From assembly GCA_030737875.1 (NCBI GenBank), contig CM060919.1, forward strand, positions 803,627,160-803,691,159: a stretch of DNA of 64,000 bases. The letters run 5' to 3'. The notes beneath the pieces are model-generated. The model did no database searches. It saw only the letters and a list, made by a program, of their open reading frames with translations, and had not been told where the DNA came from. Both the position numbers and the translations under genes were made by a program. Below are positions 25,101-36,649 of this stretch, piece by piece (the stretch's first letter is position 1; each line of letters opens with the position of its first letter). Source of the stretch: Allium sativum. Its lineage: Eukaryota; Streptophyta; Magnoliopsida; Asparagales; Amaryllidaceae.

Positions 25101-26526
25101 AGATTCAGTACTATCTACTGATTCTAGTGTTCCAGATTCTACTCAGTCATGGCACCTTCGTTTAGGTCATGTTGATGAGGAGAGCTTGGAAGTATTGAAG
25201 AAGCGTAGGTTAATTGCTATTGATTCTCAATTAAAGCCTAGCTCTTGTGGAGGTTGTTCTTCTGGAAAGAAGAAGCATGTCACATTTGATGTTGGAAGAT
25301 CTAGAGCTACAGAGTTTCTAGAGTATGTTCATTCTTATGTATGGGGACCCACCCCAATTGCATCTTTAGTTGGAGCCAGTTTCTTCATCTTATTTGTGGA
25401 TGATTTCTCATGCATAGTTTGGGTCTATTTCATGAACACTAGATCCGAAATATTTGCCCAATTTCAGAAGTGGAAGACCTTAGCTGAAAAGAAGTCAGGA
25501 AAGCAACTTAGAGTTCTTAGAGTTGGCAATAGTAGTGAATTTGTGTCATAAGAATTTACTAACTATTGTGCATCCGAGCATATATTTATAAACTTTTCTA
25601 CGAAGTCGCATTCTTTTGGAGTGGCGGAGTGCATGCGTCGGATATTATGGGAAAGACCTATGAGCTTGAGATTGACTGCTGGTCTAGAAGAGGGATTTTG
25701 GGCAGAAGGGATATCTATAGCAGTATTTCTCATCAACCGTACATCTTCTATTGCTATAGATATGAAGATCCCATAAGAAGTATGGAAAAGAGAGCCTGTT
25801 GATTATTCATTTCTTAAAGTGTTTGGTTGTTCAGCTTATTTAGAAGATGAGAGACATGATCGGCTGAAGCCTAGAGGAAGCAAGCACATTTTGTTAGGCT
25901 ATGGAGAAGGAATGAAGAAGTATAGGTTGTGGTGCAAAACAACTAAGAGAATTGTCACTAGCAGGCAAGCGGTATTTGGTGAGAGGTCATTATTGAAGGT
26001 GGAGCCTCTATCAAGTGATGACGTTAGGGGGACATAAGATTTCCAAACATGTTTGGAGTCATCAGATTGTTTCCATATTCGAAGAGAAAAGGGTATTGCC
26101 GATGGTACCGTGGTTGATGAGAAGATTTTAGATACTTAGACTCTAGGTGGAGCTCAGTCACATTTAAGGCCTTTTGCTTCTATTGGTCTTGTTTGTGAGC
26201 ATAGTAGACGTGGTAATTTAACTTCTTATTCTATTCGTTATGCGCAACTTAGTGTTGAGTTTGATAATATAGACTTGGTGAAGTCGAGTAAAATTCTTGA
26301 GAAGGAGGTTGAAGTAGATATTATTGAGCATGTCCTCACTCAATATAAGTTAGAAAAGGAGAAGCGTGCTATTATGTCTCCATTAGTCTCTCGGATTTCT
26401 GTATCTACAATTTTGTCTTCTTCATCGGATTTTTTGAAGAATTTTTGGTATTTTCTATCTTTCTTATGCTTGGGAAAGATTTGGAAGCTCTGTTTGGGCA
26501 ATATTTCCCAAATTCGTTCACATTGA
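22176..26526 (+). pseudogene. Copia-1 gag-pol remnant (zinc knuckle, protease, integrase)
   Basis: Readable parts are a zinc-knuckle-like YCKKKGNF with a following NC after a stop (near 22400). Then comes the protease region WVIDFEASCHMT (normally DSGAS, so the active site is lost). HLRLGHVDEESLEVL (gag-pre-integrase) is followed by integrase core segments SCGGCSSGKKKHVTF, FFILFVDDFSCIVWVYFM and SSEFVS, and downstream by FLKVFGCSAYLEDERHD. The CACTA element at 22806-24990 splits it between protease and integrase. A stop codon in MKIP*EVWKRE is shared with Copia-2. No RT or RNase H is present. Confidence 0.85.
22806..24990. mobile_element. Non-autonomous CACTA (En/Spm-type) transposon inside Copia-1
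   Basis: The 2185-bp insertion begins CACTACACCATATATGC and ends with the complement of CACGACACCATATCAGC. It is flanked by the 3-bp duplication AGG (22803-22805 and 24991-24993). The intact Copia-2 copy shows the empty site at 47577-47585. Subterminal regions at both ends carry many GATACGGC / GCCGTATC motifs, as expected for transposase-binding repeats. No transposase is visible. Short frames at 23221-23412 and 24520-24859 may be captured DNA but are unrecognised. Confidence 0.88.
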
Positions 26527-26602
26527 GCTTGATGGTGTAGACCCAACAATTTGTTGAGATTTGGTGATAACGAGAGATTGTTATATTTGAATCAAGGTGG
26601 AG

Positions 26603-27382
26603 TGTTGAATACTTGTGATTTAAATATTTGATAAGAGGGAAAGAAATCAACTAATTGATTCAATTAATTAATTGTGCTATATGTGGAATTATATGAGAGG
26701 ATATTTTGCTAAGGAACTAATTGATTACATAATCAATTCATCAATCAATGGATATGTAAATAGGGAAATATGTTTATTTCCTTCATTATGTAATATGAAG
26801 AGATAAGTGATTGGCTTGGAGAATCATGAATGGAAGGAAACATATGGAAATCAAGATCTTCTCTTTCCATTTACATTGTAATCACATCATGAGGAGTTTG
26901 GAAAGATTCCAAGGAAATGAGGAAACTGTTTTTCTTCATCTCTAAGAAACCTTTTATCCTGAATTCTATTTATATCTTCATATTTGTGGAACGTTCATGT
27001 GTGAGAGCATCCACCATTATCTTCTTCTTAAGTATACCCTAATTTCTGTTGTCAATAAATTAGAGGTTTTGAGTGCATACAAGTCTTTGTTGAAATTGAT
27101 TATTCAATTTGTAATTATAGGCTAGTCTCTCCATCTACTACCTATAATTTGTAATTTCTCTCTTGTGTTCTCTTTTGTACTCTCTTCAGTGAAATAAAAA
27201 AAAGTTGTTGGATCTGTGGACGTAGGCATAGCCGAACCACGTTAAATTTTTGTGTCTTCTACTCTTCTTATATTTTGTTTTGTTTGGTAATTATTGTTCA
27301 TTGAGTGGGCGGTTGATAATTAATCGACAAGCTAGATCCTATTTTTGTATTGCTTCTGCATTTGTGCAATTTTTGCACAACA
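26603..27382 (+). mobile_element. 3' LTR of Copia-1
   Basis: 780 bp from TGTTGAATACTTG to GCACAACA, directly after the polypurine tract and directly before TCATC. Confidence 0.92.
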
Positions 27383-27687
27383 TCATCCAACTGTCAAAGC
27401 TTTTTTTAACATAAGTATATACCATAGTTATGTCGTATTGGTAATTTTTTATTTGATTATGTCCTTAAATACGTAATGATTGGTTGTACTTTTTCCAGAT
27501 GATTTTAATTCTATCCTTTGATTACAGTCTTCCCAAAAATTATCTGCTAGAAAAAGAGCATGATGCTTTATACACACTGTTTCAAAAAAAATTGAGTTGG
27601 AAGCTATATTTGCTATTGACTATTTGATATTTGCCTAAGCAATATTTACAGTCTTCCCAAATGCTTTATACACACTGCTTTATACGT
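27383..27687. other. Short segment between Copia-1 and recognisable gypsy LTR
   Basis: About 300 bp starting with the TCATC duplication is present in both block copies (also 49970-50276). It has no counterpart in the full LTR at 42392-44701. It is probably older DNA or an insertion into the LTR start, and is the right-hand flank of the original copia target. ACAGTCTTCCC...ATGCTTTATACACACTG occurs twice within it. Confidence 0.5.
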
Positions 27688-29528
27688 AGCTTGAACTGCC
27701 ATTTTTAATTGAATAGGAATAGTGGACAATTGATAGACCATATGGCACGTGTGTGTAGAACAAATGTTTTCATTCCCTCCTTTTAATTTTGTATACATGG
27801 CAGATTGGGTAATATTACATAGCAATACAGAGCATGTGAAAAGTAGCATGATCATGTGAGCTAGCTGTAGCCAGCTATAAAGAACAATTCAAATCATTCC
27901 ATCTCATGCCGCATGTCGTTACAATTTATATCACATGTCGTTCATTCATACCGCAAGCGATATTCATGCCAGAAGCCATGCAAGCAGTTGAACATGTAAA
28001 CCCAACACATGGTCAGGTCATCAATTCACGCTCTAACAGCAAGCCGTTCTAATACACGTTACAGCAGGTCGTTGTTCTTCATAGATTGCCACATCAGCAA
28101 TAACAGGTTAAGTCACTGACATATAGTATGAGTGATACCCAGGTTTGATAGTAAAACCACGGGACACCACTACTTGTTGAACAAAGATGGTACATTGCTC
28201 GGAAGTCAGTAGTACAAATGAATACAAAGTTCGTACTGAATCAATGCGTGCAAGGGATCAGGTGAGATTTAGTATTGTTGTTTAGCAGCATGTCGTACCA
28301 CATGGCCAACTGTACAACTACCAGGCCACATCACGTATTGAAACAAGTCGCATATGGATCGTTAAATATGCCCATGCCTGCATGTACAAAAGCAAGTCGT
28401 TCACACGGATTTAGGTCACGTAGTTCGTATGACTTTAATCATGTCGTAGATTCCACGCAAGTTGTTTGGACGTACATAGCTTGAAACATGAAAATCACAT
28501 TTCGTTATTCCCATGTGAGCAAAGCTTTGAATGTGGATTCCGTGAAGCAACATGGAAGGTGAATAAAGCTTTGGAGTGCTACCGCGTTTATATATAAAGT
28601 GTGTTGAGTCATGATCAAAGACCGTGATAAGTACCCAGATCATTCAATCTAAATATGAACCGCCAGCTGTATTTGCAAGGGGGAATTATATTAAAGTCAG
28701 ATCGTTAAACCAGGCCGCATCATCTATATTTATGTCAGGTGGTCTTGGCATAAAAGGCGTGAAGTCAGGTCGTTGGAATGTGAAAAATCAAGTCGTGTGT
28801 GGGAATGAAAAAGCATGTTCGCATGACAGTTGTATGACAGCTGTAAAGTGCGATTACCAGTTGTACACACCTATTTACCACTTTGCCACTCTGCTCAATT
28901 TCCATCTATAAATACCCCTATACTTCACACTTGAAAGGGGATAGAAATTTTGACCCCGAAGGGTTGTCTAAATCATTTCTCCACCACTCTAAACTTCGTT
29001 CCAAGATCCATTAATGGCTTCTCAAGATCAATCCATCTCTCTCCAACAAAAAATGGATCAAATCTTCTCCAAACTTCATTAGAAATCTCTCAAGCTCAAT
29101 TTAAGAGACTCTAATCTCCATTAATTCTCTCTAAAGCTTAGATCTAACACAAAATTATCATGGAACTAATGAAGATCATCTAAATGATCAAGTGATTGAA
29201 GACCTACACACCTATGATCACAAATCAAAAGATCTTGCTGATTCCTTCATAAATTCAAGTGAAATAAGGAGAAAAAAAGAGAAAATAAAAGGAGATCCAT
29301 ATAAAAGAGTGAAAGAAGTGAAGTGAATCAAATCATATATATTGAAAATTCAAAGGTGATAATGAAAATTGCTACCATAGTGGACATAGGCCTATATTAA
29401 GCCGAACCACTCTAAAATCCGGTGTTTTTTACTTGCTTTTATATTTCGTGTCTCCATATTTTTAATCCTACCTTTTGGTGAAGTGCTGCAAATACCTTGG
29501 AGTCTTGTAATCATTTATCATTTCAACA
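27688..29528 (+). mobile_element. 5' LTR of Gypsy-2 (start missing)
   Basis: Matches 42860-44701 and 50277-51512 plus 58454-59049. A TATAAAT box at 28917-28923 is followed by a transcription-start-like region and a leader with TCTCAAGATC. The end TTTCAACA is fixed by the PBS. The motif GTCGTT recurs throughout. Confidence 0.82.
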
Positions 29529-29532
29529 TTTT

Positions 29533-29551
29533 TGGCCCCCACCGTGGGGCC
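29533..29551 (+). other. Primer binding site of Gypsy-2
   Basis: TGGCCCCCACCGTGGGGCC, four bases after the LTR; one base different from the Gypsy-1 PBS. Confidence 0.8.
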
Positions 29552-29686
29552 ATGTTCACATTCTTAAGGTTAAATGCTTTGCAGAGATTGTAAAATTTGA
29601 AGCCTGCTTCTACGATAGATTCACAAAGTCTAAGATTCAGGCCCATTCACAAATCCTCTTTGAAATTCAAGAATTTTTCTGAGATA

Positions 29687-30057
29687 ATGCCACCGAAGGA
29701 AATAGTTAGCAAGTCCACTAGAAGTTCCGAGGATGCTGATCGTGAAGTTATCGCCACTTCTTCTTTGCTACTAAAGGTGCAGGGTTCTTTACGGAGCCAC
29801 CACCAATATTAAAGATATCAAACAAAGCAGCAATGTCCGGAAGTTTTTTCTACTATCACAATCAGCCTGGCCATGATACCAATGATTGCAGACATCTAAA
29901 AAGCTCAATTGAGATGTTGGTTAGGAAGAACAAGCTGCAACAGTATGTCAGGAAGTTGCATGCAATAAATTCTCTTTCAACTCCTCTGGGGAAAAGCGTA
30001 TCTGCCAATCAACCGGGCTCGGATGGAAAGACTCCAACAGGGAATAGTGTGAAGTAG
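29687..30057 (+). pseudogene. gag: Gypsy-2 gag fragment
   Basis: A start MPPKEIVSKSTRSSEDAD is followed after a frame break by FYYHNQPGHDTNDCRHLKSS. This is the same unusual zinc-knuckle-like motif (H in place of the second Cys) as in Gypsy-1 gag, and the following ML-RKNKLQQYV also matches. The capsid part is missing: compared with Gypsy-3 (59189-59982) about 430 bp between ATCGCCACTTC and TTCTTTGC are gone, with short shared bases at the junction. Confidence 0.78.
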
Positions 30058-30215
30058 ATGTTCAATGCCATAGCAAATAAGTCTTGTTCAGCCGATAAAA
30101 GATGGGAGGCAAAGCTACACAAATGCTTAGGAGTACAGTCCGACAGAAGCAATAGTTCCTATGGAATTAAGAGCTCTTATTCATCCAATAATCGCTAGGT
30201 ACTTCCATACCAAAA

Positions 30216-30377
30216 ATCTTAGTAAAGGCTAGTGTTGGAGTATTTGAGCCTAACTAGCCATGGTCACATGTCATCAGTCAAATGCTTCTAGATGGCATCT
30301 ACAAATTGTCAACTCATGATGGAGTTTCAATACTAGGAATCTGGAATAACGACCGCTTGCGTCAATTCTCTGCATAA
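30216..30377 (+). pseudogene. Gypsy-2 integrase C-terminal tail
   Basis: The frame reads VGVFEPN, a stop, PWSHVISQMLLDGIYKLS and then IWNNDRLRQFSA before the final TAA at 30375-30377. This resembles the C-terminal end of gypsy integrases, where a G-Y-K-L segment and a WN...LR motif close pol. It shows that a deletion joined the end of gag to the end of pol. Confidence 0.65.
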
Positions 30378-30893
30378 ATCATTTCTCAGACCTTATGAAA
30401 AATTGATATACTTTCTTTTACAAATATAAACCTTCCTTGGTAAAAGAGCAATTGTAATTGAATATCTTATCTACTACTGAAAGCATATCTACCTGAGTAA
30501 ATCTCTTACTTGAAAAAATGTTTTGTCAAATCAAAATTTTATTAAAGATGATTTTATACTGCAGGTCATCTGTCAAGCGCTTGATCCTTCAAGATCTAAC
30601 AAAACATCACGACCCCAGTAACGCTACTTCAAGCGCCAAATGTTGTAAACGTTAATGTGCACAAGTGCGAAGATAAAAACCATTGCCTCGAAAAGTGAGT
30701 GAAAAAGAGTCACAATGAGTTAAACAATGGACAAGCGTCGCCGCAAATAAACTTGAAAATTATAAGTTTCATCGGAGGGGCACATCCCAAAATGAGAGGT
30801 CCAAGACCTTAGCCCTATAGCTGAGATAGCATGCAAACTACAGTGTCCGGCAAAGGAGTTGGGGTCTATCCCTTAGAATGATACAACAGGCCT

Positions 30894-31302
30894 TCAAATC
30901 CATTTGCGTAGCATCTGATTATCTCAGATGTGAAGAAAGATGAAATTCATTTGCATAGCATCTAATTATCTCTGATGTGAAGAATAATGAAATTCATTTG
31001 CGTTGCATCTAATCATCTCAGATGTGAAGAATGAAACTCATTTGCGTAGCATCTGATTATCTCAGATCTGGAGAATGAAATCCATTTGTGTAGCATCTGA
31101 TTATCTCATATATAAAGAATGAAATCCATTTGCATAGCATCTGATTATCTCAGATGTGAAGAATGAAATCGATTTGCATAGCATGTGATTATCTCAGATG
31201 TGAAGAATGAAATCCATTTGTGTAGCATATGATTATCTCAAATGTGAAGAATGAAATCCATTTGCGTAGCATTTAATTATCTCAGATGTGAAAAGTGTCG
31301 GG
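30894..31302. repeat. Nine tandem units of about 44 bp, each able to form a hairpin
   Basis: Units of the type AATCCATTTGCGTAGCATC... repeat nine times with small changes; most are 44 bp, the first two 46-48. Each contains CATCTGATTATCTCAGATG or a near variant, with 7-bp complementary arms and a 5-base loop. It lies in the 3' non-coding region of Gypsy-2. A tenth, worn unit may follow to about 31350. Confidence 0.9.
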
Positions 31303-31369
31303 CCTCCAATTAATTCTTGTAACATCCGATCATCTCGGACGCGACAAATCATTAGGCCAAAATCAAAAG

Positions 31370-31520
31370 TACTCCCATAGCAGAGGCGAAATTCAATTTA
31401 AAGACCTCTCCTAGCTGGGGCACAAAATTTAAAGTCCTCCCCAAGCGGAGGCACAAAATACAAGATCTCCCCGAGTAGGGGCACAAAGATATGAAAACTT
31501 CTCCAAGTAGAAGTACTAAA
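31370..31520. repeat. Four short palindromic units (CTCCCC...GGGGCAC)
   Basis: Units of about 35 bp each hold a short inverted repeat with a small loop (CCTCCCCAAGCGGAGG, CTCCCCGAGTAGGGG, CTTCTCCAAGTAGAAG) followed by GCACAAA or an equivalent. They correspond to the reverse complement of the CCCCTCGGGGAGGTC repeats in the same part of Gypsy-1. From 31521 to 33068 I see only non-coding element DNA. Confidence 0.8.
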
Positions 31521-33068
31521 CTAGTTAGTAAAGTCGGAATACCTATTGTATTGACAAAGCTCAGAGGCTCCATGCAAGATTAGCAAGCTCAAATAGCTTT
31601 TTGCTGACAGAGTTGAAGCCTCTAGCACGTTACCTACGATTATGGAAAACCGACAAACTGATCACATCGATCTTTTGCGATTTGGGACGACCCATGGTGT
31701 GGAGGCGACACAACCACGTAAGAGTTGAATAATGCCCAAGAAAATATCACGGGACTATCATGACATTGCAACAAGACAAAAACCAATTTACTCTCATCAA
31801 AGAAGCCAATACACTTGGCTTGATCTTGCCTTTAAAAAAAAGGGGCATTTGAAAAAATCGGCAAAATCGATATGCTCGATATGTCGATAAAACTCTCTAC
31901 ACCAATAAAGATCAACCTGGGAAACCCCATTAGAATCTCTTAGCGCAAAGGCTTCCTCGTCTGCAAATCTCCAACCATAAATATCTCACAATAAACCCGA
32001 ACGATATTTTGCTTCAAATTTGAAGATAAACGGTGCTTAAAAGGCGATTGTGCGAATATGGCATTGTTCGAATCTAATAGAGCAGTAACGCTTCTCATGG
32101 AATTGGAAAATACCCGTCTGTAGTTTCAATATGAGATATAAAAAGAAGATTGAGCAATAATTAAGCACCGGGGCAAGCCGTCGTGAAATGTAGATTCAAA
32201 ATTTTATATATATCCCAGGACGATCCATGGTGTCAAAGCAAATTCAAATTTCTAAATCTAACCAAGCTACTGCAGCAGGCCTAAAAATAGACAATCAGCA
32301 AATTCTTTACTTGGAAGTCTTGTGACAAATTCAGGAATGCCAAAATAAGTGCACGCTTGATTAAAGGACATATTGATGGCATCTTTCCAACAAATTGTCA
32401 AGAGAATGAGGAATAACAAAGACTGATTCGTTTACAATTCAAAAGCCGCAGTCGCCCTAAGCTCAGAAAACTGAAATCGAAAGTTCCAACTTGAACAAGT
32501 ACACATTTCATAAGTTATAAATTGTCGTACAAGATTATATAATTCGTTAAAAGACATAGGCATTATATCTGTATTCGGTATACATATCGATTAGCAGAAC
32601 TCAAGTGTTGTTGTGAATTCGGATTAGAGTATCGCATTTATGCAGACATTGTTTGACGAATTGTAAACCGTTAAACAAAATAGTTCTGTGTAGGCACGTT
32701 ATTTAATCCCAGTCATAAAATTCACTATCATACATTTTTAATGATTAACTAATATGTTATTGATGTGGACGGTCAATAACAAAGTATAAGTCCAAAAGCG
32801 TGCAAGTGCTTATTTTAATTACAGAATAGGTGGCATGGAGCATATAAATTTAACTAACAAGTTCTGTGCTTGGATCATTTGGAATCAACGAGTTAAAGGA
32901 TCAAAGCATGATTTTCCATAACGAACAAAAAACTACGATTAAATCCCAGCGCGCAGCAAATTTAAATTCAAAGCATTAAAGTTCAAACTAACAGACAAAA
33001 ACCAAAGTACAAGTGTCAAATGCTCAGACAACGTTAAAATGCCGATATCATTGAAGTTCGAAGCCCAT

Positions 33069-36000
33069 TGTAACACCCCACCTCCGTTAAGGTCACTCAC
33101 AAAGGGAATTCCTTAACTTTGGTGGAGCATTTTAGTAAACAGAACAGAAACTTACAAGACAGATAAAACAGTACTTGAAATTTTTTTGCTTTATTACAGC
33201 GGAAACAGAAAATTAATATGGTTACATCCTTTCAATTTCAGAATTCAAGTACAAAATATCAGTCTTGTACAAAAGCCTTCAAAATGCATAGTTTAAAATC
33301 ATAATCCCCATGGAACGGAAGCTATACAGAGCCAAGCCATACTTTAAGCACTTCAAGCAAAGAGAAATCTGGATCAAGCTAAAGTATTTCCCTCCTTGGA
33401 TAACCTGGGGGGGAACGGAAGAAAGGAGGCGAAACAACAAGGGTCAGACAAAAAGTCTGGCAAGTCCAGTGACTTTCAGCATATGAACAGATAATAATAA
33501 TATGATATGAACATAAAACTGGATGTGAGATAACTATAACAGGTGTAGCAGATATAACAGAAAAACAGAATGATGTAAACTATTGTTTTACACTTCTCTG
33601 CACTAATACTAGTATAACAGAATTAGGTGTCACCCTAATGTCTAAATTGAAGCAGGAACGGGTACAGAATACTTTAACAGAAACAGAATGCTAATAATGG
33701 GCCTTTACTACCCGATCAGAAACAGACAGAAGAAGAAACAGATTTATCCCTATGGAAACAGAATGTGGAATTAGGTGTACACTAGTAATGGGCCTTTACC
33801 ACCCGAACAGACGGTACCACACAGAAACAGTCAGGTGTTACCACCCAACAGAAACAGACGGTACCAACAGAAACAGACAGAACTAAGCGTACCCTAAAAC
33901 CCTACCCCAAGCGATCGGCTCCCTAATACATAAATATCCTGTGTCGGCCCCACAGTAGGGTGTATCACTCCCTAAAGTGACAACCAATTGGCACAGACCT
34001 ATTTACAGATGTCACGGCGTCTTACATCCTCAGAGGCAGACCGGGATCCATGCACGCACATGACCCGGTTGGAACGCACCATCAACACCCCTCGCCATTA
34101 TCAGAATGAACCACTTATAATTAGTTCAGTAAGCGTGCCCGGACCCTACCTACTGTTGGGTCAAAGTTTTGATACCAGAAAGGGTTACTGACTAATATGG
34201 GTCCCAAACAACAGATGACACAAGTAATTCCCCTCCTAACCTTGTGTCCCCAAACTAACAGATTTCAGATTTATTTGTTTACAAGTTCAGACATACAGAA
34301 TTCAGATTTACTAGTTCACAAATTGAGTTAACAAGTTTTCAGACTAACGGATCAGATGTACAGATTTTTCAGATTTGTCTAACTTTGTATTGGGCCTACA
34401 GATTCATGGACGGGTTTTACTACATCTATTAATCCCTTTGGTTTAACCCTATTTTCCCCCAATACGTTTTAGACGTCATTCTTATCTTAGATTTGCATTA
34501 ATTAATTTTTAATGCATAGACCTCTCACATTAGGTCGGTAGCTTGTGGCCGCTGGATATGCCGGGCGGTTCCGGGCAGACTTCTGCCACAAGCCAGACCT
34601 AACCTCGTGTCTTACGCATGTTATGACTAACTTCTCACATTAGAACCTATTGTTTGCGGCCACTGGATGTGCCGGGCGGTTCCGGGCAGATTTACGTCGC
34701 AAACTCATTCTAACCTCGAGTTAGCCATATTCATCTTTTCGGCCAATTAATTAATTATTTACCGTTTATGCGCACACCCAATATATATGCCAATTCAGAT
34801 TATATCAATAACAGAATGATCACATCAACTCAACTGATATAGCAGATAACAGATTTTAGCAGATTGGGTGACTTAACAGATTTAACCGATTTAGCACTTA
34901 GCAGATTTTGGCATATAACAGATTAGGCATCTCAATAGACAAATTTAACAGATTTGGCATTTCAATCTAATTAGCAGTCTAGGCAATATAACAAAACTAG
35001 CAGTTTAGGCAACTTAGCAAATTAGCAGATTTAGCAAACCTAATAATTCTAAAGGTTCTATTTACATGCCTTGCCTAGTCATAAATTAGGCCTAAATTCA
35101 TATGCCTACATAATTTTTTCATGTTTCACAACATATATTCCATGTTTGCTTAAGCGCAGAATATGGACATAATTTGCCATATAACATATGTTCCAATATA
35201 GATTATACCAAATATAACCATTAATTTCAATGCATGTCATATATCCAAAAATCCCTATTTAGGTGTAATTACAATAATAGATATCCTAATTAATGTAAAT
35301 CTTAAGTTTCCATATCTTCCTTCTTTTCATGTCATGAATTATTATGCAAACTATCCCCAATAATATAAATCTTTAAACCATACCTTCTAAAAATCAGATC
35401 TTGCCTTTTTATATGCATTTTGTCCAAAGTCTCAAATCATATGTAATCTTTACAGTGGTTCCTCTTCTTCTTTTATCACAAAATATGCATAGGTCTAAAA
35501 CTAGTTTATAACATATGCTATTTTTTCTAATTAATTACAGGTCTAGATTACAACATAACTATGCATACAACATGCATAAATTATATGTTCATAGTCAAAT
35601 TTATGCATCCAATCCCAAGTCATATGTCCAATATATTTTATGCCTCAGACCTAAAGTCATACATTCAATTTGGTTTTGTCAAATTTCTCATCATTCATCC
35701 CAAAACTTGCGTTCATACGTTCATCTCTTATGAGATTAGGCACAGGCTCGTGGTAGCCTGGCTATAGAAACAGAAAAGAAGAAAGGAATATAGAACAGTC
35801 ACAGAAAACAGATCTAACAGAAGAGAATACAACCTCAAACTCAGATTTAAATGCATATCAAAATTATAATTAACGTTTATAGCGGAGAATAACTGTACTT
35901 GCCTTGATTGGATTAAAGAAAGAACTTTAACTTGTTGTAGAATCTTTGCAGAACTTTAACCTCTAGTTTTAATTGAGTTGCTTAGGCTGATGTTGATTAT

Positions 36001-36649
36001 CTTCTAGTTTTAATTCCAGCAGAGCAGAGACGCCATTTTTATTTTTTTATTAGAAGAAGAGAGCAATGGAGGCTAGAGAATTGTGCAAGAAACCTAGGTA
36101 GAGTCTAGGGTCCTTTTTATAGAGGTTAGGAACTGATTAGGACCATTGATGTTGCTTGGATTGATCGTAGCCATTCATTCTAAGGAGAGACCAATTAAAA
36201 CTTGCCACCTAGCCCTAGTGACAAAGCAGACCACAGAAAATCGACCACATAGAGAATAGGCCAGCCGGGTTAGACTGGGCTCGACCTGGTCTGGACCAGG
36301 TCGACACCCCTGTCGACAGCCCTGTCGACGGCCTGTCGACCTGGTTAGACCAGGTCGACAGCCCAGTCGACTTGGTGGGTCAGGCGGGTGTTTTTCCGCC
36401 CTGGCCCATTGGGCCCCATTTTCGAATTTAAACCTGATTTATTCTGTTTGAATTTAAACTTGATTCTCAAACTTCCGAAGGTCGTATCTTCTTCATACGG
36501 ACTCCGTTTTTCGAAAACTCGGACTCTATTTCGCGTATTTTTCCGAGACGAACGCAATGGCGTATCCCGTTTCCCTTAGTTCTTTGATTTCAGATTAATT
36601 ATACTTTAATTTGTTAATTTCACAGTTATAGAATTTTCGGGGTGTTACA
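33069..36649 (-). mobile_element. TRGAG-1 3' LTR (left copy)
   Basis: 3581 bp, TGTAACACC to GGTGTTACA. Contains a TATAAAA box on the minus strand (36121-36115), a GTCGAC-rich inverted-repeat cluster at 36280-36375 and a TAGCAGATT-rich stretch at 34845-35040. The 67-aa plus-strand frame inside is repeated in the other LTR and unlikely to be real. Confidence 0.93.

Larger units (their letters stand above)
21357..27382 (+). mobile_element. Copia-1: Ty1/copia element, complete ends, internally deleted
   Basis: LTRs at 21357-22132 and 26603-27382 are flanked by a perfect 5-bp target duplication TCATC (21352-21356 and 27383-27387). Next to the 5' LTR is an initiator tRNA-Met PBS, and before the 3' LTR a purine-rich tract ending AAGGTGGAG. 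Without the CACTA insertion the internal region is only about 2.3 kb. It holds gag zinc-knuckle, protease and integrase remnants, with gag N terminus, RT and RNase H missing. The integrase lies right after the protease, which is Ty1/copia order. Confidence 0.92.
22236..30055 (+). repeat. Duplicated block, copy 1
   Basis: From GATGTTTTTGG in Copia-1 through the gypsy LTR to the gag fragment, this matches 47014-59982. The match includes the otherwise random junction between Copia 3' LTR, TCATC and the sequence beyond. Copy 1 alone has the CACTA insertion and lacks about 430 bp of gag that copy 2 keeps. Confidence 0.85.

Noticed and set aside
30633..30650. Inverted PBS-like CAACATTTGGCGC on the minus strand, suggesting another LTR starting at 30648
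   Set aside because: Only 13 bases agree with the gypsy PBS region. The following bases do not match any tRNA or the other PBS sites, and no LTR partner was found. It lies within Gypsy-2 3' non-coding DNA.
30894..31302. Regular repeats that might be called a CRISPR array
   Set aside because: The units are contiguous without unique spacers and lie in a plant retrotransposon.
31835..31855. AAAAAAAAGGGGCATTTG as a polypurine tract with an LTR starting at 31851
   Set aside because: The sequence after it matches no LTR in the window. A better tract (GAGGGGCAAA) directly precedes the well-defined 3' LTR at 42392.
33988..34191. 67-codon ORF repeated at 39690-39893, and other paired ORFs at 35515/41217 and 36345/42048
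   Set aside because: They occur twice only because they lie in the two LTRs of TRGAG-1. No domain or start context supports them.
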